A DNA stretch of 64,000 bases from Gautieria morchelliformis (GCA_015179125.1 WHVA01000367.1:53682-117681), one strand, 5' to 3'. Positions 42,430 through 55,093 are shown, counted from the first letter of the stretch. Made by a program: numbers and translations. The notes: a model not told the origin generated them from the letters alone.

Positions 42430-44987
42430 ATGGCCTACCCCCTGAACGCCACCAAACTGCAAGCCTTGCACTTGCAGGCCGAACTCTCTGAAACGGTGCT
42501 CAACAGCTACTTGCACCTCTACACATTGGATGTCAATGCAAGTACTCCCTCCAGTTTTAGGATATTTGACACTATCCTCGGAGATCGGCTCCGTGACGCT
42601 CCTCTAACAGCTAAATTTGGACCTCCAGGACAGGGGAGAGGATGAAGAAAAAAGGGGAGCAAGCTCACATCTTGGGTACCTGATGTACGTCTTGATTATA
42701 GCCTTGGTCAATAACCCAGCTGACCTGGACTCCTTTCAGTGCGATGTATTTAATTATGGACGACTTCTCCTCCCCTGGTTCATTGCCAAAAAAAAGCATT
42801 GGATATTGGTAGCCATTAACACGCAAACTATGATGATTCGTGTATATGATAGCCTGAGCCAGAATGTGCTCACACAGGCATATTTATGAGGTTTGTGTCC
42901 CTACGCTGTGTATTTTCTGATTGTCTCACTGTGTGACATTCTAGTGCATATTACGATTTCTCGCATGGAAGTTACATTGTTCCAATCGAGGGGAAATGCC
43001 TGACATGTAGCACCAGAATGTAACTGAATATATGTGCACAGAGGTAGCCGTTATGTCCTCATAACTGCACGTCCACTCCACATTCATCTGGTTATCCAGG
43101 GACAGTCTCAATTGCCCCAGCAGTTAAACAACACAGACTGTGGGGTCTACCTGGTGGCATTTGCAATGGAATTTGCAAGAGGAGGAGATCCAGAAGCACC
43201 AACTTACTCGCTGACAGCTGCTGACATTGAAGGACTCCATACCCAAATGGGATGACGCTTGGCTTGTGAATGGCAAGACCAACAGGCCGTATCCCATTTG
43301 GTGGAACCATTTCCAAGTACTTCAAGAATGCAGGGCAAACCCCAACACATTGATACGGCTGCTGAGGATGTCATTATCTCTAGCAATTTGAGAGAGATGT
43401 ACGTGCCTCGCATGAATACCTGGGTGTTATGGGCTCTCGCACCGGGTGAGCTGTATTTCCCAGCCCGTATAACAACATGTGATGCTTCATCCCGCATTGC
43501 AACCTTCTGAGTATTCTATGATGTTATACCTCTCCCGCACACATATGAATTCACGCGAAGCTTCACTGAGTGTTATGATGTCATGGGTGCCCCTGACGAT
43601 TGTGTACCTGAGCTTCAAACATCTTAGGTGTGTGCAGATCACAATCTACTGACCTGATGTTCCCCTCATCTCCTTTAGATCTCCAAAATCTGATGGCCTG
43701 CCAACCTGGACACACATGAACTAGAGGCTGCTGAAGCTCAAGGTCTGGCAGATACAAACTCAGTGGCTTCCTCTCAGCAGAAAAGGCAGCTGATCACGAC
43801 TATCTGTGCATGCTAATCACTACTGTTTCAGGGATTCTCGTCCAACCATCAATAACACCCTTCAAGGGCCTATTCGACGATTGGATTGAACATGTCACCA
43901 GGCGCACGTGATCCACAGTTGATGCTGCACTAACCTTTGAATTCTTTAGAGAGCATTCTCAATACATAGACCCTGTTGATGTGCACATCATTGGGTCTTC
44001 CTGTGCTAGCCAACTGGCGCTTGTATTACAAGGACAGCAAGGCATTGATGACCACTTAGAATGGGCAAACCTGGCATTTGGCCCTGGATGTGCAGTTCTT
44101 GCTTACTATCTGCTCGCTAATCCACTGGGGCTCGGAGCTGGAGACACCCAACCAGGGCAACCTATATTGAGCCTTGTCGGATCATGAGTTGGCGTGGAAA
44201 GCTATGCGAGGCGCGTGTCACTAGGTGTAAGAGGACACCAGGCATTTGAGCAGACACACAGGGTCCCAGACACCACTGTCAAGTTACCCGCTGTGCAGGT
44301 ATACTTTACTCCAAATCCTGAGGTAAAGTGATGATTCTTTGGCTGGCTTCATTGCTTATGAGTTAGCAGCAGTCTCAGATCAAAGAACACACTTCGGGCG
44401 ATTGTGATATAGGCACTCTGCGAACTGAAGAACAAGAACTAGTGCAAGAACCCACAGCAATGATGGCTGAATCTGCTGCTGATGTGGAATGTACAGGGAA
44501 ACCAGCTGTTGATGTGGAATCTACGGAGAAACTGGCTGCTGACACGGAATCTACAGAGAAACTCGAAACTCTTGAAGATAACTCTACAAATTCTCAAATG
44601 GAAGAGGCATGGATTGCCGCTGCAGAAGAACCCAGTGCTGCCACAGAACATGCTAATGCAGAAACGAGGGAATTCACTCAAGCTCAAGTGGAACAGACAG
44701 CAACTAACCAAACACCGGAGACTGGGTTTGGATTGCCTCCGGATCCAGGAGGAAGGACTGTGTCTTCTCCGGTTGCGGATCCACTGCCACTCATCCGAAT
44801 TTTCAAGACTGCCGAAGGGTGGAAAGCCTTGGCTCATCAGCGTCCTACAGAGCCAGTGCAGCAGCCCACATTGACCAATGGCATGGGTCCAACTGATTTG
44901 CGTGGCCAGAAGAACTCAGGCTCTAAGCGGAAACGAAGTCCTGAGGCAGTGGCAGTATTGGTGCCGTGGGCGGGACATGAAGCGTGA
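42430..44987 (+). pseudogene. Second C48 (Ulp1-like) cysteine protease gene, damaged
   Basis: N-terminal exon MAYPLNATKLQALHLQAELS, TETVLNSYLHLY-like and FRIFDTILGDRLRDAP (42430-42625). The catalytic domain has KKKHWILVAINTQTMMIRVYDSL (His and the Asp position, 42795-42860) and, after an interval with an intron-like gap, PQQLNNTDCGVYLVAFAMEF (Gln and nucleophile Cys, about 43110-43170). A C-terminal region (43260-43510) contains WVLWALAPGELYFPARI, reminiscent of chromatin-reader 'Tudor-like' folds, which is speculative. Further coding-like pieces lie at 43860-44190, and an acidic Glu/Thr-rich part (44442-44940) ends with a KRKR basic motif. Frames change and stops occur between pieces, so it is probably decaying or has several introns. 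SUMO-type proteases of this kind often accompany large DNA transposons. Confidence 0.65.
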
Positions 44988-46035
44988 TGTCTCTGGTGTC
45001 GAAAGTAATGGAGTTTGTTGAGTAAATTGCTATTACAGAAACATACACCAGTTCATATTCATAATAAGTGTAAGATGCTCTTAGTTGGTGAAAGTGCAAG
45101 TGTGCATGCAATAGGTAGTATACATGGGAGTGAGAACATTATACAAGACAAAGATATGATTATAATTGAATCAATTTTGAAGATAGTATGAAAATATTAA
45201 TTTTCCTGGAATGGGTGAGATCTTTCTATTGAGCCCAGGTTCAGATTTTTTGGTGGTGTTGGGGAGTAGGGGTTTAATGTTGAGATGGCTGCATTATATT
45301 CAACGACAGGCGGCTGTTTGGCAGAGACAGAATCTCATTCCCAGGAGACGTTATTATGCTTTGCAAAGCAAATAGAAAGAGCTGGCGGACAATACGCGGT
45401 AAAGTACAAGTATGCAAAAGTGAAAGGGAAAGACAATGAGGCACCTGATGACGACACGAGGCATTAAAAAACCCATGGGGAAAAAGCATTCATGCCGCAC
45501 AGGGATGTGAACAAAGAGAGAGGGGGGAGGGGAGACAAAAAAGGCGCAAATAAGCTGGATTGCAGAAGTCAGTATGCATGGGGGAGCGGGCAATGGACTC
45601 ATTACCTGTGCGAAGGTAAGAGTGCGATGTGAGCAAGCGAGGAATGTGGCGCGCAGGCGCAAAAACTAATGAGGGCCTGGGTGAGCCTCCCGCTGAGACA
45701 CGATGATGAACCACATGATGCAGGTCCAGTTGTGCTGAAGCGGGACTCAGGCCTGCGGATAAAAGACGTTCAGCAGAATGTGGATTAGCAGCGGCGAAGG
45801 GTAAAGCATACCCTGGTTGTAGAAGAAAGAAAGAGCAGGAGGTGCGAGAGCGTAGAGGCGAGGAACTGTCGGTGCGACGACTAAGCCGGAAGACCGGTGC
45901 GGAATTCGTCCTGTGTAAAGACGTACCTATTTAAACACGGATTAATCCGAGGGGCTTGACTCATCTTAGGGGCCCCTGCCCATTTCTCTCCAAAGGATAG
46001 GGGTACTTGTTTCAAATCTGACCAACAATGAAACG
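44988..46035. other. Spacer without recognised gene
   Basis: About 1 kb. Short frames on the minus strand (45274-45714) are low-complexity and unsupported. No repeat family of the window was seen here. Confidence 0.4.
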
Positions 46036-46690
46036 TCTTTCACTTCTTGCTATCCTCTCTCCATCCTTACCTTTCGCGCTTTCGAATTTATCTCATTTTT
46101 TCATATACGCAGTTCTATTTCTATCATACTGACTTCTGGTGGGGTGCGTCTCCCTTCGTCTACTCTTTCTTTATCTGATGCTGTCTGTCTATCGTTACTT
46201 TCCTGTTTACGAATTTATCTCGGGTTTGTTTTCCCTTACACGAACATCTATCGTACACCCTTGTGGCCTGTGTGAGTCATGCTTCGTCTACTTCTCTTCC
46301 TTTATCTGATGCTCTTCATCCTCAGCTTTCATGTTTTCCAAGTTATCTCCTTTTGTCATATACGCTGTGTTATTGTTGTCAATTCTAGGGCGTGTGAGTC
46401 ATGCTTTGCCTATTCCTCTTTCGTTATCTGACAGTTTCCTCGTCGTTGTCCTATATGATCTTCTATTGTATTCCCTTGTGGCGCGTGTGAGTCATGGTTC
46501 ATCTACTTCCTTCTGACGCTCTTCATCCTCAGCTTTTGTGTTTTCAAATTGATCTCCTTTGTTCATATACACTATACTATCGTTGTCAGTTCTAGTGCGT
46601 GTTAGTCGAACTTTGTCTGGTCCTCTTTCTTTATCTGACGGTTTCCTTGTGGTTGCATGCGATGAAATTATATTCTGTAAAAATATTAAA
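46036..46690 (+). repeat. Degenerate tandem repeats of 100-230 bp units
   Basis: Words such as CTTTATCTGA, TCATATAC(G/A)C, GTGTGAGTCATG and CTCTTCATCCTCAGCTTT recur in the same order at least three to four times with shifting spacing. This gives a pyrimidine-rich array. No coding function is evident. Confidence 0.65.
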
Positions 46691-46787
46691 GTTATAAAGA
46701 ATGTCGCATGTTGAATCATCTTGGCACCATGATCTATCCTGGATGAATTTCAACAATGATCATTGTATTTTGTCTCTGGATTGATGG

Positions 46788-48479
46788 ATGGCTCCCATGG
46801 TCCTACCACCACCGCTGCCCCCCGATAAACTCCCAGTGCAGTCTACCGCAGCATCTTTAGCAACTATACTAGAGCAGCTTAGTATTTTGATACATGGAAT
46901 TGCTCTCCCTAAGACCAAGGCTGCGAAAACAGCGACAATCTCTCTCGACGCCCTGCACCAAAGCTGCGACCTGATCTCTATAGCCCAATCGACACTCAAA
47001 GACTCTCAACATGACCTACAACTAGCCAGTGTCTATAAACATCTGGATGTTAGCAACTTGGGGTTATGGCAGGGAAGGTTCGGTAGAGTTCTTAGAAAGC
47101 TAGAATCAAATTCACTACATGATTTTCAGTCAACATGCTATGAAAATACAAAGAATATTACTCGCCTCTCTCAGTGAATTTATTGTCACTGAGAGAGGAG
47201 AACTATCCTGTCTCAGAAGGCATATACGTGCACCCGGCCCTTTAGCGCTCAAGAGCTCGCGCGTCGAAGTCATTTCAAACTCCGCTGGGTGCAGCCGCTT
47301 GTGAAAATAGAGATAACAAAATGAAATGGAGAGGTAGGGAGTGACTGGAAAATTTCGAAAATAATCAGAGAAGTGAATGCATGGTACAAGAACAATGTGA
47401 AAAGAGATTGAAACACCATACAATAAATCGAATATATTATGCTTGATTTTGGTGCAGGAGCATAAATGCACCCGACACTGGAAGCCATCTCCACACACTT
47501 AGGCCTTCCAAACACCACACAGTCTGCTGGAAAATGCACCTACGCATCCGTCCTTACCTCACCCACTACGCCGGCCCCACAGCCTTCTCCTGACCCCAAA
47601 ACACCTTTCCGCAACACACGGTTTGACCTCACGCTCGTGCAGTCCAACCGCAACGCCCCAGCGCTCTCAGGTCTATCCAATGAGGAGCTAGGAGAGGAGA
47701 TCTGCAAAGCTGTCGAAGACGCTGAGTGCTGGTTCGAAACAAGATCATACACACCAGATGCCGATGGAAATGAGGACATAGAGACAATCCCGCTGCAGAT
47801 CTGTGCTGCAGGTCGATACCGGAGCGGGGATATATGGCTGGCGACATGTAGCGAAGCCGAACAAATCTACCTTGCCTCCACAGCGCACCGCTGGCTCACC
47901 AAACTCTCCGATCAGCTCTCTGTTGCCCAAAAGACCTTCCCAACCATTGTTCATGGAATCCCTGCCTCTTTTGACACTTCACGGGACAGCTGCGATGTTA
48001 TCTCCCCATCAACCACAACGACCACATTATAACCCACCCTTCGACACTCAAACAGGTCAAGTTCCTTTCCCACCCACGGAACAATCAGCAAACCAAGAAA
48101 CACATCTCTATAGTCCTCTATTTCACAGATGCCCAAGTTGCCAACAACTGCATCAGCCACCACATTGCATTCCGGGGTCACCTCCACCCAACAGCTAAAT
48201 TCATATGCCCCCCGCTGCGATGCTACAACTGTCATCATTATGGGCACTTTGCATGGCTCTGCAAGAGGACAACCATTTGTGGACACTGCTCGGGCAAATA
48301 TACAACACGTGAGTGCCCATGTCCCAATGAGGAAAATTGCGGCAGACCCGTACCATGTCAGCATGTCACACCAAGATGTGCTGTCTGCTCAGGTGCCCAT
48401 GCTGCAGTCAGTAACGAATGCCCAGAGCACAAAGCTGCCCTGGACTGCCATGCACTCACCATGCAGCGCTGCGCTTTGA
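46788..48479 (+). pseudogene. Second LINE ORF1 (Gag-like, zinc knuckles), split by a Copia solo LTR
   Basis: Starts at ATG 46788 or 46791 (MVLPPPLPPDKLPVQST). A helical LEQLSILIHG region follows, and after the LTR at 47048-47478 the same protein resumes at LEAISTHLGLPN. It continues through an RRM-like section (FDLTLVQSNRNAPALSGL, ADAECW-like, IPLQICAAGRYRSGDIWLAT) to a stop near 48032. Another frame then carries three knuckles, CYNCHHYGHFAWLC, CGHCSGKYTTREC and CAVCSGAHAAVSNEC, ending near 48479. This is the same plan as ORF1 at 19106 but a different family. No ORF2 follows, so it is a truncated element or an orphan ORF1. Confidence 0.8.
47048..47478 (-). repeat. Copia solo LTR, reverse orientation
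   Basis: 431 bp (plus strand TGTTAGCAACT...GCACCCGACA), flanked by CTGGA at 47043-47047 and 47479-47483. It is the reverse complement of the Copia LTR with one internal deletion near the IAATA-rich 3' part. It sits inside the second LINE ORF1. Confidence 0.93.
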
Positions 48480-48953
48480 CTGGCAATACAATATATGTAT
48501 ACCCTTTTTGAGACAAGGTCCATTCAATGTCCACTGCTCACACGCACGCACATGGCTTCATTAGTAGCTCTCACATTTTGTTTTAGACATGTGTGTATAA
48601 TGGCTGTTGTGTCAATTAGTTTTATTTTATTTCTTGTTTGTTATCCTGAGCACGAGTGGATGGAACGGCGGCCCTGCTAATTATATACCAGAATTATATT
48701 AAGATTAAATAACTGGGGGCAATCCTTGGTTAATATGTAGGAGAAATGCGGTAAGAACATCGACATTTACCCAAGTATCGAGCCCGTGCTATTTGATGAA
48801 AACATTGAGGATTTCCTGTAGATACATAGAATATCATCTGAATTTCTACATCAGGTATTTAAAGCGAAGTGCGGTGTGGTCGCGTGGCCTGTTATTCATG
48901 TCACTTACATGTTCATGTTATGTCATCGCTGAGTGAGGGTATTATCATTCTTA
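48480..48953. other. Spacer between LINE ORF1 and Helitron end
   Basis: About 470 bp, AT-rich, no gene seen. It may include the 3' untranslated region of the truncated LINE. Confidence 0.4.
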
Positions 48954-49439
48954 CTAGCCAATAGACCCGTGCTTCGCACTGGGTTAGTTCAGGTTAACAT
49001 CACACAGGGTAGTCAATAGCATTAAATAATTCTTTGGTGAAATGAAACTACATATTTAATCAGGCTTTAACAACACCTCTTTGCATACAATAGTAGATGC
49101 TTTGTTCCCCTCCCCTAAAGCCTAAAGAACATGGACTCTGTTCCAATTAGTGCAATGTAAAACTGCCCATGGGAAAATACTGCATATTGCAAGTCTATTC
49201 CTACCATGCCCCTGTGCTGCGCATTTCCAGGATATGCCTGGATGTGGTACACCACTGGGTAAGGACCACCGGGGACCCATGTGATGAGCCTGGATGTCCT
49301 GAGACTGCAAGGGACCTGTGGGATAAGCCTGGATGTGCTGGGACCACTGCTAGGGTGGGTACCTGTGCTTTGCCCAGGGGTTAGGTCAAACACATTGGGT
49401 AAATGAAACTTGGATAAGTAAAACACATCTTATCACGAT

Positions 49440-49701
49440 TTAATGTAACTCCAAGTAACACATCTGGGTAGGTAATGTCTCCACACATTGCTCCCATGTC
49501 TGCATGCCCCTCATGTGTAGCATGTCCCCATGTATGGCATGCATTCCCTGAGTGTAGTGTGTCTTGATATTGCATACCATTCTGCATAAGCACCCAAGTA
49601 TTGTGTGTGCAGCATGTCCCCTGGAGTATATCATGTGTAGCATATCCCTTGTCTGTGGGGTGTCCCTGATGTGTAGTGTGTCCTCATGTGTAGTGTGTCC
49701 C
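49440..49701. repeat. TGTAGTGTGTCCC minisatellite, left part
   Basis: Irregular 12-30 bp units built on CATGTGTAGTGTGTCCC and CATGTGTAGCATGTCCC. The array continues at 50375-50560 beyond the LTR-B insertion, and a related array lies in Helitron unit 2 at 58585-58776. Minus-strand frames through it are repeat artefacts. Confidence 0.75.
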
Positions 49702-50374
49702 TGTTACAACCATGCAGTTCCGACTTCCGACACTCAGTCCTGCTCACATTCCGCCCCTCCAATAATTCCGACATTCCCGCCCCTTGTTATATCCTTTGTT
49801 CTTTCGACTCTATTACTTGGACCCACTGGACTTGCCTCACAGCACAGCAAGACCATATGTCCAGCCCCCTTTGGAGTCTCATTGTTTTGTTATGTCAGAT
49901 ATACTTTCTGACCCCTTGTTCTTTTGCCATTGTTCTTTACCCTACCCTGCACCCCCTTGTAGTCCTTTGTTCCCAATTAGTTATTTACCCTGTATGTCTG
50001 TCTGATTTCCGCTCCCTCTGGAATTTGCTTAGTACTACCCTATTACATGTTGTCTCAGCTCTTTGTATAAAAACCCCTCATGCATGCTTGTTATTCTGCA
50101 ATCAGATAATCGCCTTCAATACGTGATTTCCTTCACTCTATCTCCTGTTCTTAACACAGCGAGTTTTGCAAGACCTCTGTCTCTCCGCCTTCCACCTTCT
50201 GCCTTCTGCCTTCTGCCTTCCAACCCAACTTCCAACCCTTCTCTAGTTCAACACTTCCTGACTTCCAACTCGGGATCTGAAATACCTATGATGATAGTTC
50301 ATTGGGGGCACAACATATAAGTTGAAGCCGCTGTCCTTTCTAGTGCCGACTTGCGGAAATCTCGATACATAACA
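49702..50374 (+). repeat. LTR-B copy 3, solo LTR
   Basis: 673 bp, TGTTACAACCATGC...CGATACATAACA, flanked by GTCCC at 49697-49701 and 50375-50379. It is inserted in the Helitron minisatellite. Confidence 0.93.
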
Positions 50375-51104
50375 GTCCCTGTGCATAGCCTGTGTTCCCT
50401 GATGTGTAGTGTGTCCCCATGAGTAGCATGTCCCTGTGTATAGCCTGCATTCCCCCATGTGTAGTGTGCCTCTGTGTATAGCCTGCCTTCCCCAAGTGTA
50501 GCATGTCCCTTGTCTGCAGCATGTCCTCGATACATAGCATATCCCCAAGAGCCTAAAAGTGAAATTATTGTAGGGGCAAGAGAAAATAAATAAATGTCAG
50601 AGGGTTGACTGCAAGCGGCTGTTGTCATCAATTCTTAGCAAATTCAAGGAAAATTTTCAATATTTGATTTTACAACTCTACAGTACACATATATACACAA
50701 AAATTTAAAAAATTAAATAACAATTAAAAAAAGAGTACACAGAAAGACACCCAGAGACACACAGAAAGACACACAGAAAGACACCCAGAGACACACAGAA
50801 AGACACCCAGAGACACACAGAAAGACACCAAGACCCCAGCCAAAGCAGTAGTAAGCCCACCACAGCCAGAACACAGGAGGACACCAGTGGGGAGTGCGGT
50901 TCTGCAGCATCGCTCTCTTTATACCAAGCGAAGGGTCGTGCACGGACCACTCATGTATGGTCGTGAACCGGTCACGTGACCTGGAACGCTGCTGCGCAGC
51001 GTTTGTGGCTCGCGGCTGTGCGGCTCGCGTGCTCCGCTGACAAACTGCTGACCAAGCATTGGTCAGCAGCGCCCACAACCCACTGCCTCCGTTTCACTCT
51101 TAGA

Positions 51105-51132
51105 CTAGGTGGATACCCGCGCTTCGCGCGGG
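51105..51132 (-). terminator. Helitron unit 1 3' terminus: hairpin plus CTAG
   Basis: On the minus strand a 7-bp stem with GAA loop (CCCGCGC..GCGCGGG, 51116-51132) is followed seven bases later by CTAG (51105-51108). This is the canonical Helitron 3' end, which stops rolling-circle strand transfer. The identical structure ends unit 2 at 57373-57400. Confidence 0.88.
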
Positions 51133-51266
51133 GGTGCAAGTCAAACGCCTCGGTAAGGTCAAATGCATCAGTAAGTCTAACACATCGGTAAGTCTAACAT
51201 ATCAGTAAGGTCAAGTGCATTGGGGAAAATCAAAGCAATCAATTTGCATCAAGTAGATATCAGAAA

Positions 51267-54200
51267 TCAAGGAGCTCTAAGTAATACATCTTTATATACA
51301 ATGTTGGTTGTGTTCAAACCCTCCTCAAGCAAGACCTTCACTTTGTTCCAGCTTGTTCCCCTTGAAACACCAACATACAACTGACCATGTCCAAACACTG
51401 GATATCTCAGGTCCAGCCCAACCGTACCCAAAGACTGTCCCTGAGACTTGTTGATGGTCATTGCAAATGCCACACGCACTGGAAACTGTCTCCTCTGCAG
51501 CACAAATGGTAATTCCCCCTCTGATGGTGAAATGGTGATCCTGGGGATGAAAGCAGTATTTCCTGCACGTGGACCTGAGATGATCCTGACCTCCAACACT
51601 CTATTCCTCATCCTCACCAACCGCAACCTTGTCCCATTGCATAGTCCTTGCTTCTTATCCAAATTGCGCAACATCATCAGAGGCACTCCAGGCTTGACTT
51701 CCAAGTGAGCAGGAGGAAGACTGCCCATCTCTATGGAATTCAGATACTCCACAGGATACTGCTCTGCAAAGTCGGTTTCCTTGACAGAATCTGCACAGTG
51801 GAAGACCTGAGCATCACCTGGAAACTGCCTCAACACCATGGAATTGATCTCATTGACCTCAATATTTCTGGGACAGAGGATGGCCCGCTCTAAAAAATAA
51901 TTGTCCTGGGCAGGGATTGCATTGCCAATGCCAGGGTATATTTCCTGGATCAGCTCTGCAATTCCAGGGCCACAAACCATGTGAGGAGGGAGTGAGAAGG
52001 TATGATCTAGTGGGAGATCCTTTCCCTGACCCACATTCTGCAGCCATTCTGCAAACCTGGCTCTGTCAGGGTCATTTCTCACCCGCATGTTCTCTGTCAG
52101 ATGGAGGACCTTGATCCTTGGCCACAGATATGACTTCTGAAGGGTAGCTCCCACGATATCCTCCTTGGAGCCTTTAGGGACAATTGGGAGAGTCTGCTGA
52201 AAGTCACCTCCAAAGGCGACCGTGATGCCACCAAAGGGTCTGTCAGGCTGGTCAAGGAAATCCCTCAGTGTCCTGTCAATGGCCTCTACGGCATGGCGAT
52301 GCTGCATTGCAGCCTCATCCTAAATGATGAGCCTGGCCAGTCTCAGCATATCAGCCTGGTCAGAGTTCTTTTTGATGGAGGAGAGAGAGCCCTCATGGAC
52401 AGGAATTGGAATTCCAAGCATGCTGTGAGAGGTTGTCCCATTAGTGAGGATAAGTGCAGCCATTGCAGATGAGGCTACAGCAAGCACAATGAGACTCTCC
52501 GCTCTACAGGAGTGGATTAGGGTGTTCCATGTGAATGATTTCCCAGCGCCCCCTGATCCAGTGACGAAAAACATTTGTCCATTAGGTTTCCCCTGAGCAT
52601 CTATGTCCAGTGCCGACCGTAATATCTGATCATGCGCAGACCTTTGCCCCTCATTCAGCTTGGGAACCTCCTCATCAGCCATCTGCCTCTCTTGAACAGG
52701 GTCATAGTCCCTCTGCTCAGCTATGAACCTGTTTCCAATCAGGACCTCCCACTCGCCTACCACCCGAGGCATATCTTTAAAGCTGCTCAAGGACATTCCA
52801 TTACGCTGAAGGAGTTTATCCAAGAGAAAGAGGCCAAAATCATAGACCTGATCATCCCGTGGCTCCTGGATATTGTGTCTGGTTTGGAGCCGATGTCTGA
52901 GATCATCACATATGTGCTCCTTGAAGCCGTCCCATAGTCTGTCAGGCTGTGAGGGAATGCAATGACCAAGGATGGTGGCAAAGAGATGTCTGAGCTGAGC
53001 GCCTGTTTTCATGCCACTGGCTTCCTGGAGACACAACCTCCACTCCTGATCATCCTCCAGAAGTCCCCTGGCAAGACAGGCCTCCTTGTAAGTAGCACAT
53101 TGTATGCCATCCACCGTCCTAAGCTCCTCAAAGGATCTGGCGCCCTTGACCAGCGTGAGGAGAGTGCGCAAATAAAATCTCTCTCCTGATTTTGGGCTTG
53201 CAAAGTGAAGGCGTCCAATGCTATATCCCCTTTGACGTGGTGTCCATACCCTTTCCTCTTTTTTCCAGGTAAAATGCTCAGGAAAATCCACATAGAGCAC
53301 ATCGCGTGCATGAGGGTAGGCAGCATTGGCCTCAAAGTAAGCCATGAGCGCTGTCTTTGACCCCTCGACCCTGTTCATGATTGTGAGCGGATCAGCATCA
53401 GGATTGAAAACGACTGATTGCTGGTCTTTTCATGGACTGGGAGTGCCATGACTGCAGGCACCTGGGTGTGGATTTCCCGCTCCAGCAACCTCCAACAGGC
53501 CTCATGAGCACTGACATAGCGAGCGTCCAGGTACTTCTTTATCTCATCATGGTCGACACCAAACTCCATCGTGGTCCGATCGTGGCCCTTGTATATATAC
53601 TTGTGGATATACTTGACGCACCTCACACTGAAGGTGAATTCAAGGTTGATGTGATACCGGAGTTTGAGCAAGAGCAGAGGAGAGTATGGCACAACCCATC
53701 TGTTGTCCAGCATGTCACCTCTGACATTGTGCAGCCTTCCATCATTGCGACGACAATATTTTGGATATCCATCTACATTCACAACGGTCTCCTCACAGAA
53801 TGGCTTTGGGAAGCCTTTCTTGCACTTGCCATTTTCCATGCAGGGTGCGTTTGGATTCATTTGTCCACAGGGACCATGTGTCATCAGCTCACAGACCAAC
53901 TGGTAGAGGACAGGATGAGTCTCTGGATCAGGGAACTCTGCTGAAATCATAGAATCCACCTCATGTGGATGTTTGACCTTGGACTCCCTATCGAACCAGG
54001 TAAGCAGGTGCATGTGTGGGAGCCCCCTCTTCTGGAATTCAATAGTGTGAACGCGAGCGACGGTTTCTCCAAAGATCTTGTCCTTGACGATCAAGTCAAT
54101 GGGTATTTCTTTTTGAGGTGAAACACCCGCGACACCAGGTCAGGTCTGTCCTGAGCAGTTTGTCCAGGGAGCAACTCGGCCACTATCTCATCCCACTTTG

Positions 54201-54962
54201 GATTGGCAGTCATGGTAATAAATAAATCAGGGGACCCTTCTTTGTTGCAATGGCCAGGGAGTTCTGGCAGTTTTGATTCATGTCCCATGTACTTCCTTGA
54301 AATGTCGCAGGCAGAATGACTTTTATGCCCAAGCTGTTTGCATCTCCAATGTCATTGTCCAAGCCTCCATATGAATCTACCATCTGGTTATACTGCTCAG
54401 CACGCAGAGTGTGTTGATTGGCCCTGATCCACCTCAGTCTGCTTTGCTCTGCAGCAGCCCAGGAGTCTACAATGTACTGCTGGAACAATTTGCCACCACG
54501 CAGGAGTGTTGTAGGTTCTCTCGCTCTCTGGAACAGACGATACACATGGTACTGTATTTGGGTGACCTGTGTCCGTCTGTTTGGATTGGGATTGGCCTGC
54601 CGAGCACGCTCTGGCTCATGATAAGGAATACCTGGTTCCCATCCCAACTCTCCCTTGGGAAAGAGCAAGACATAGTGCAGCGAGGCATAGTTTGCATTGG
54701 TATCCAATACCCTTCTGAAAGGTCCACCTCTGAGCTGGACAATAATATCCCTAGGTCCAGGGTCGATGCCATCTCCAGGAAGAACAACTGCAATCTCATC
54801 TGCAGTTGGGACATTATATCTCCTAGGATCCCTGTGTGCCCTGTATGTGAGCCTTGCCTGGATGTCACCATTCTGTTCTTGAGCTCTGAGCCTCTCAGCT
54901 GCTTGTTTATATGTGCGCACATGAGGATTGCATAGCAGGAGCATTTCCTGCAAGTCTCCCAT
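51267..54962 (-). pseudogene. Helitron Rep/helicase (RepHel), nearly complete
   Basis: Read down the minus strand. Helitron-like N-terminal domain (54962-54210): NYASLHYVLLFPKGELGW, RLRWIRANQHTLRAEQYNQM, GSTWDMNQNCQNSLAI. Across two frameshifts (about 54225 and 54095) the HUH Rep core continues: SPDLFITMTANPKWDEI, GLPHMHLL (HUH metal site), VKYIHKYIYKGHD (two Tyr). The PIF1-type helicase follows in the frame starting 53378: FVTGSGGAGKSFTWNTL (Walker A). TAG at 52320 replaces the expected Trp before DEAAMQHRHAVEA (Walker B). Later motifs are GGDFQQTLPIVPKG, LTENMRV, VAFAMTINKSQGQSL and GHGQLYVGVSRG. The stop is at 51267. The protein would nick and unwind the element for rolling-circle transposition. 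One stop and two or three frameshifts inactivate this copy. Confidence 0.93.
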
Positions 54963-55093
54963 GATAGTTGGAGACAGACGCTCATTACGATTTTTCTCTT
55001 TGCCAAAGCCAGTGCAGGATCATATATGTAAAGCTGGGCATACTTTGGATCGTCTTCATTGTCAGGGAGAGAGAGCCATGGAGATGATACAGT

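Larger units (their letters stand above)
48954..51104 (-). mobile_element. Helitron unit 0, degenerate, left member of the tandem run
   Basis: Read on the minus strand it begins TCTAAGAGTGAAACGG at 51104, directly abutting the CTAG of unit 1. It ends with a hairpin (CCCAGTGC/GCACGGG around GAA) and CTAG at 48954-48957, followed by T. Near 49115-49230 the minus strand still encodes VGIDLQYAVFSHGQFYIAL, the last helicase motif of Helitron RepHel proteins. Between are short GTGT(A/C)-rich tandem repeats, a (CACAGAAAGACACCCAGAGA)-type array at 50735-50830, and an LTR-B insertion. Confidence 0.75.

Noticed and set aside
50735..50830. Regular 16-20 bp repeats resembling a CRISPR array
   Set aside because: Units are contiguous (CACAGAAAGACACCCAGAGA type) with no unique spacers, in a eukaryotic Helitron; it is a simple minisatellite.
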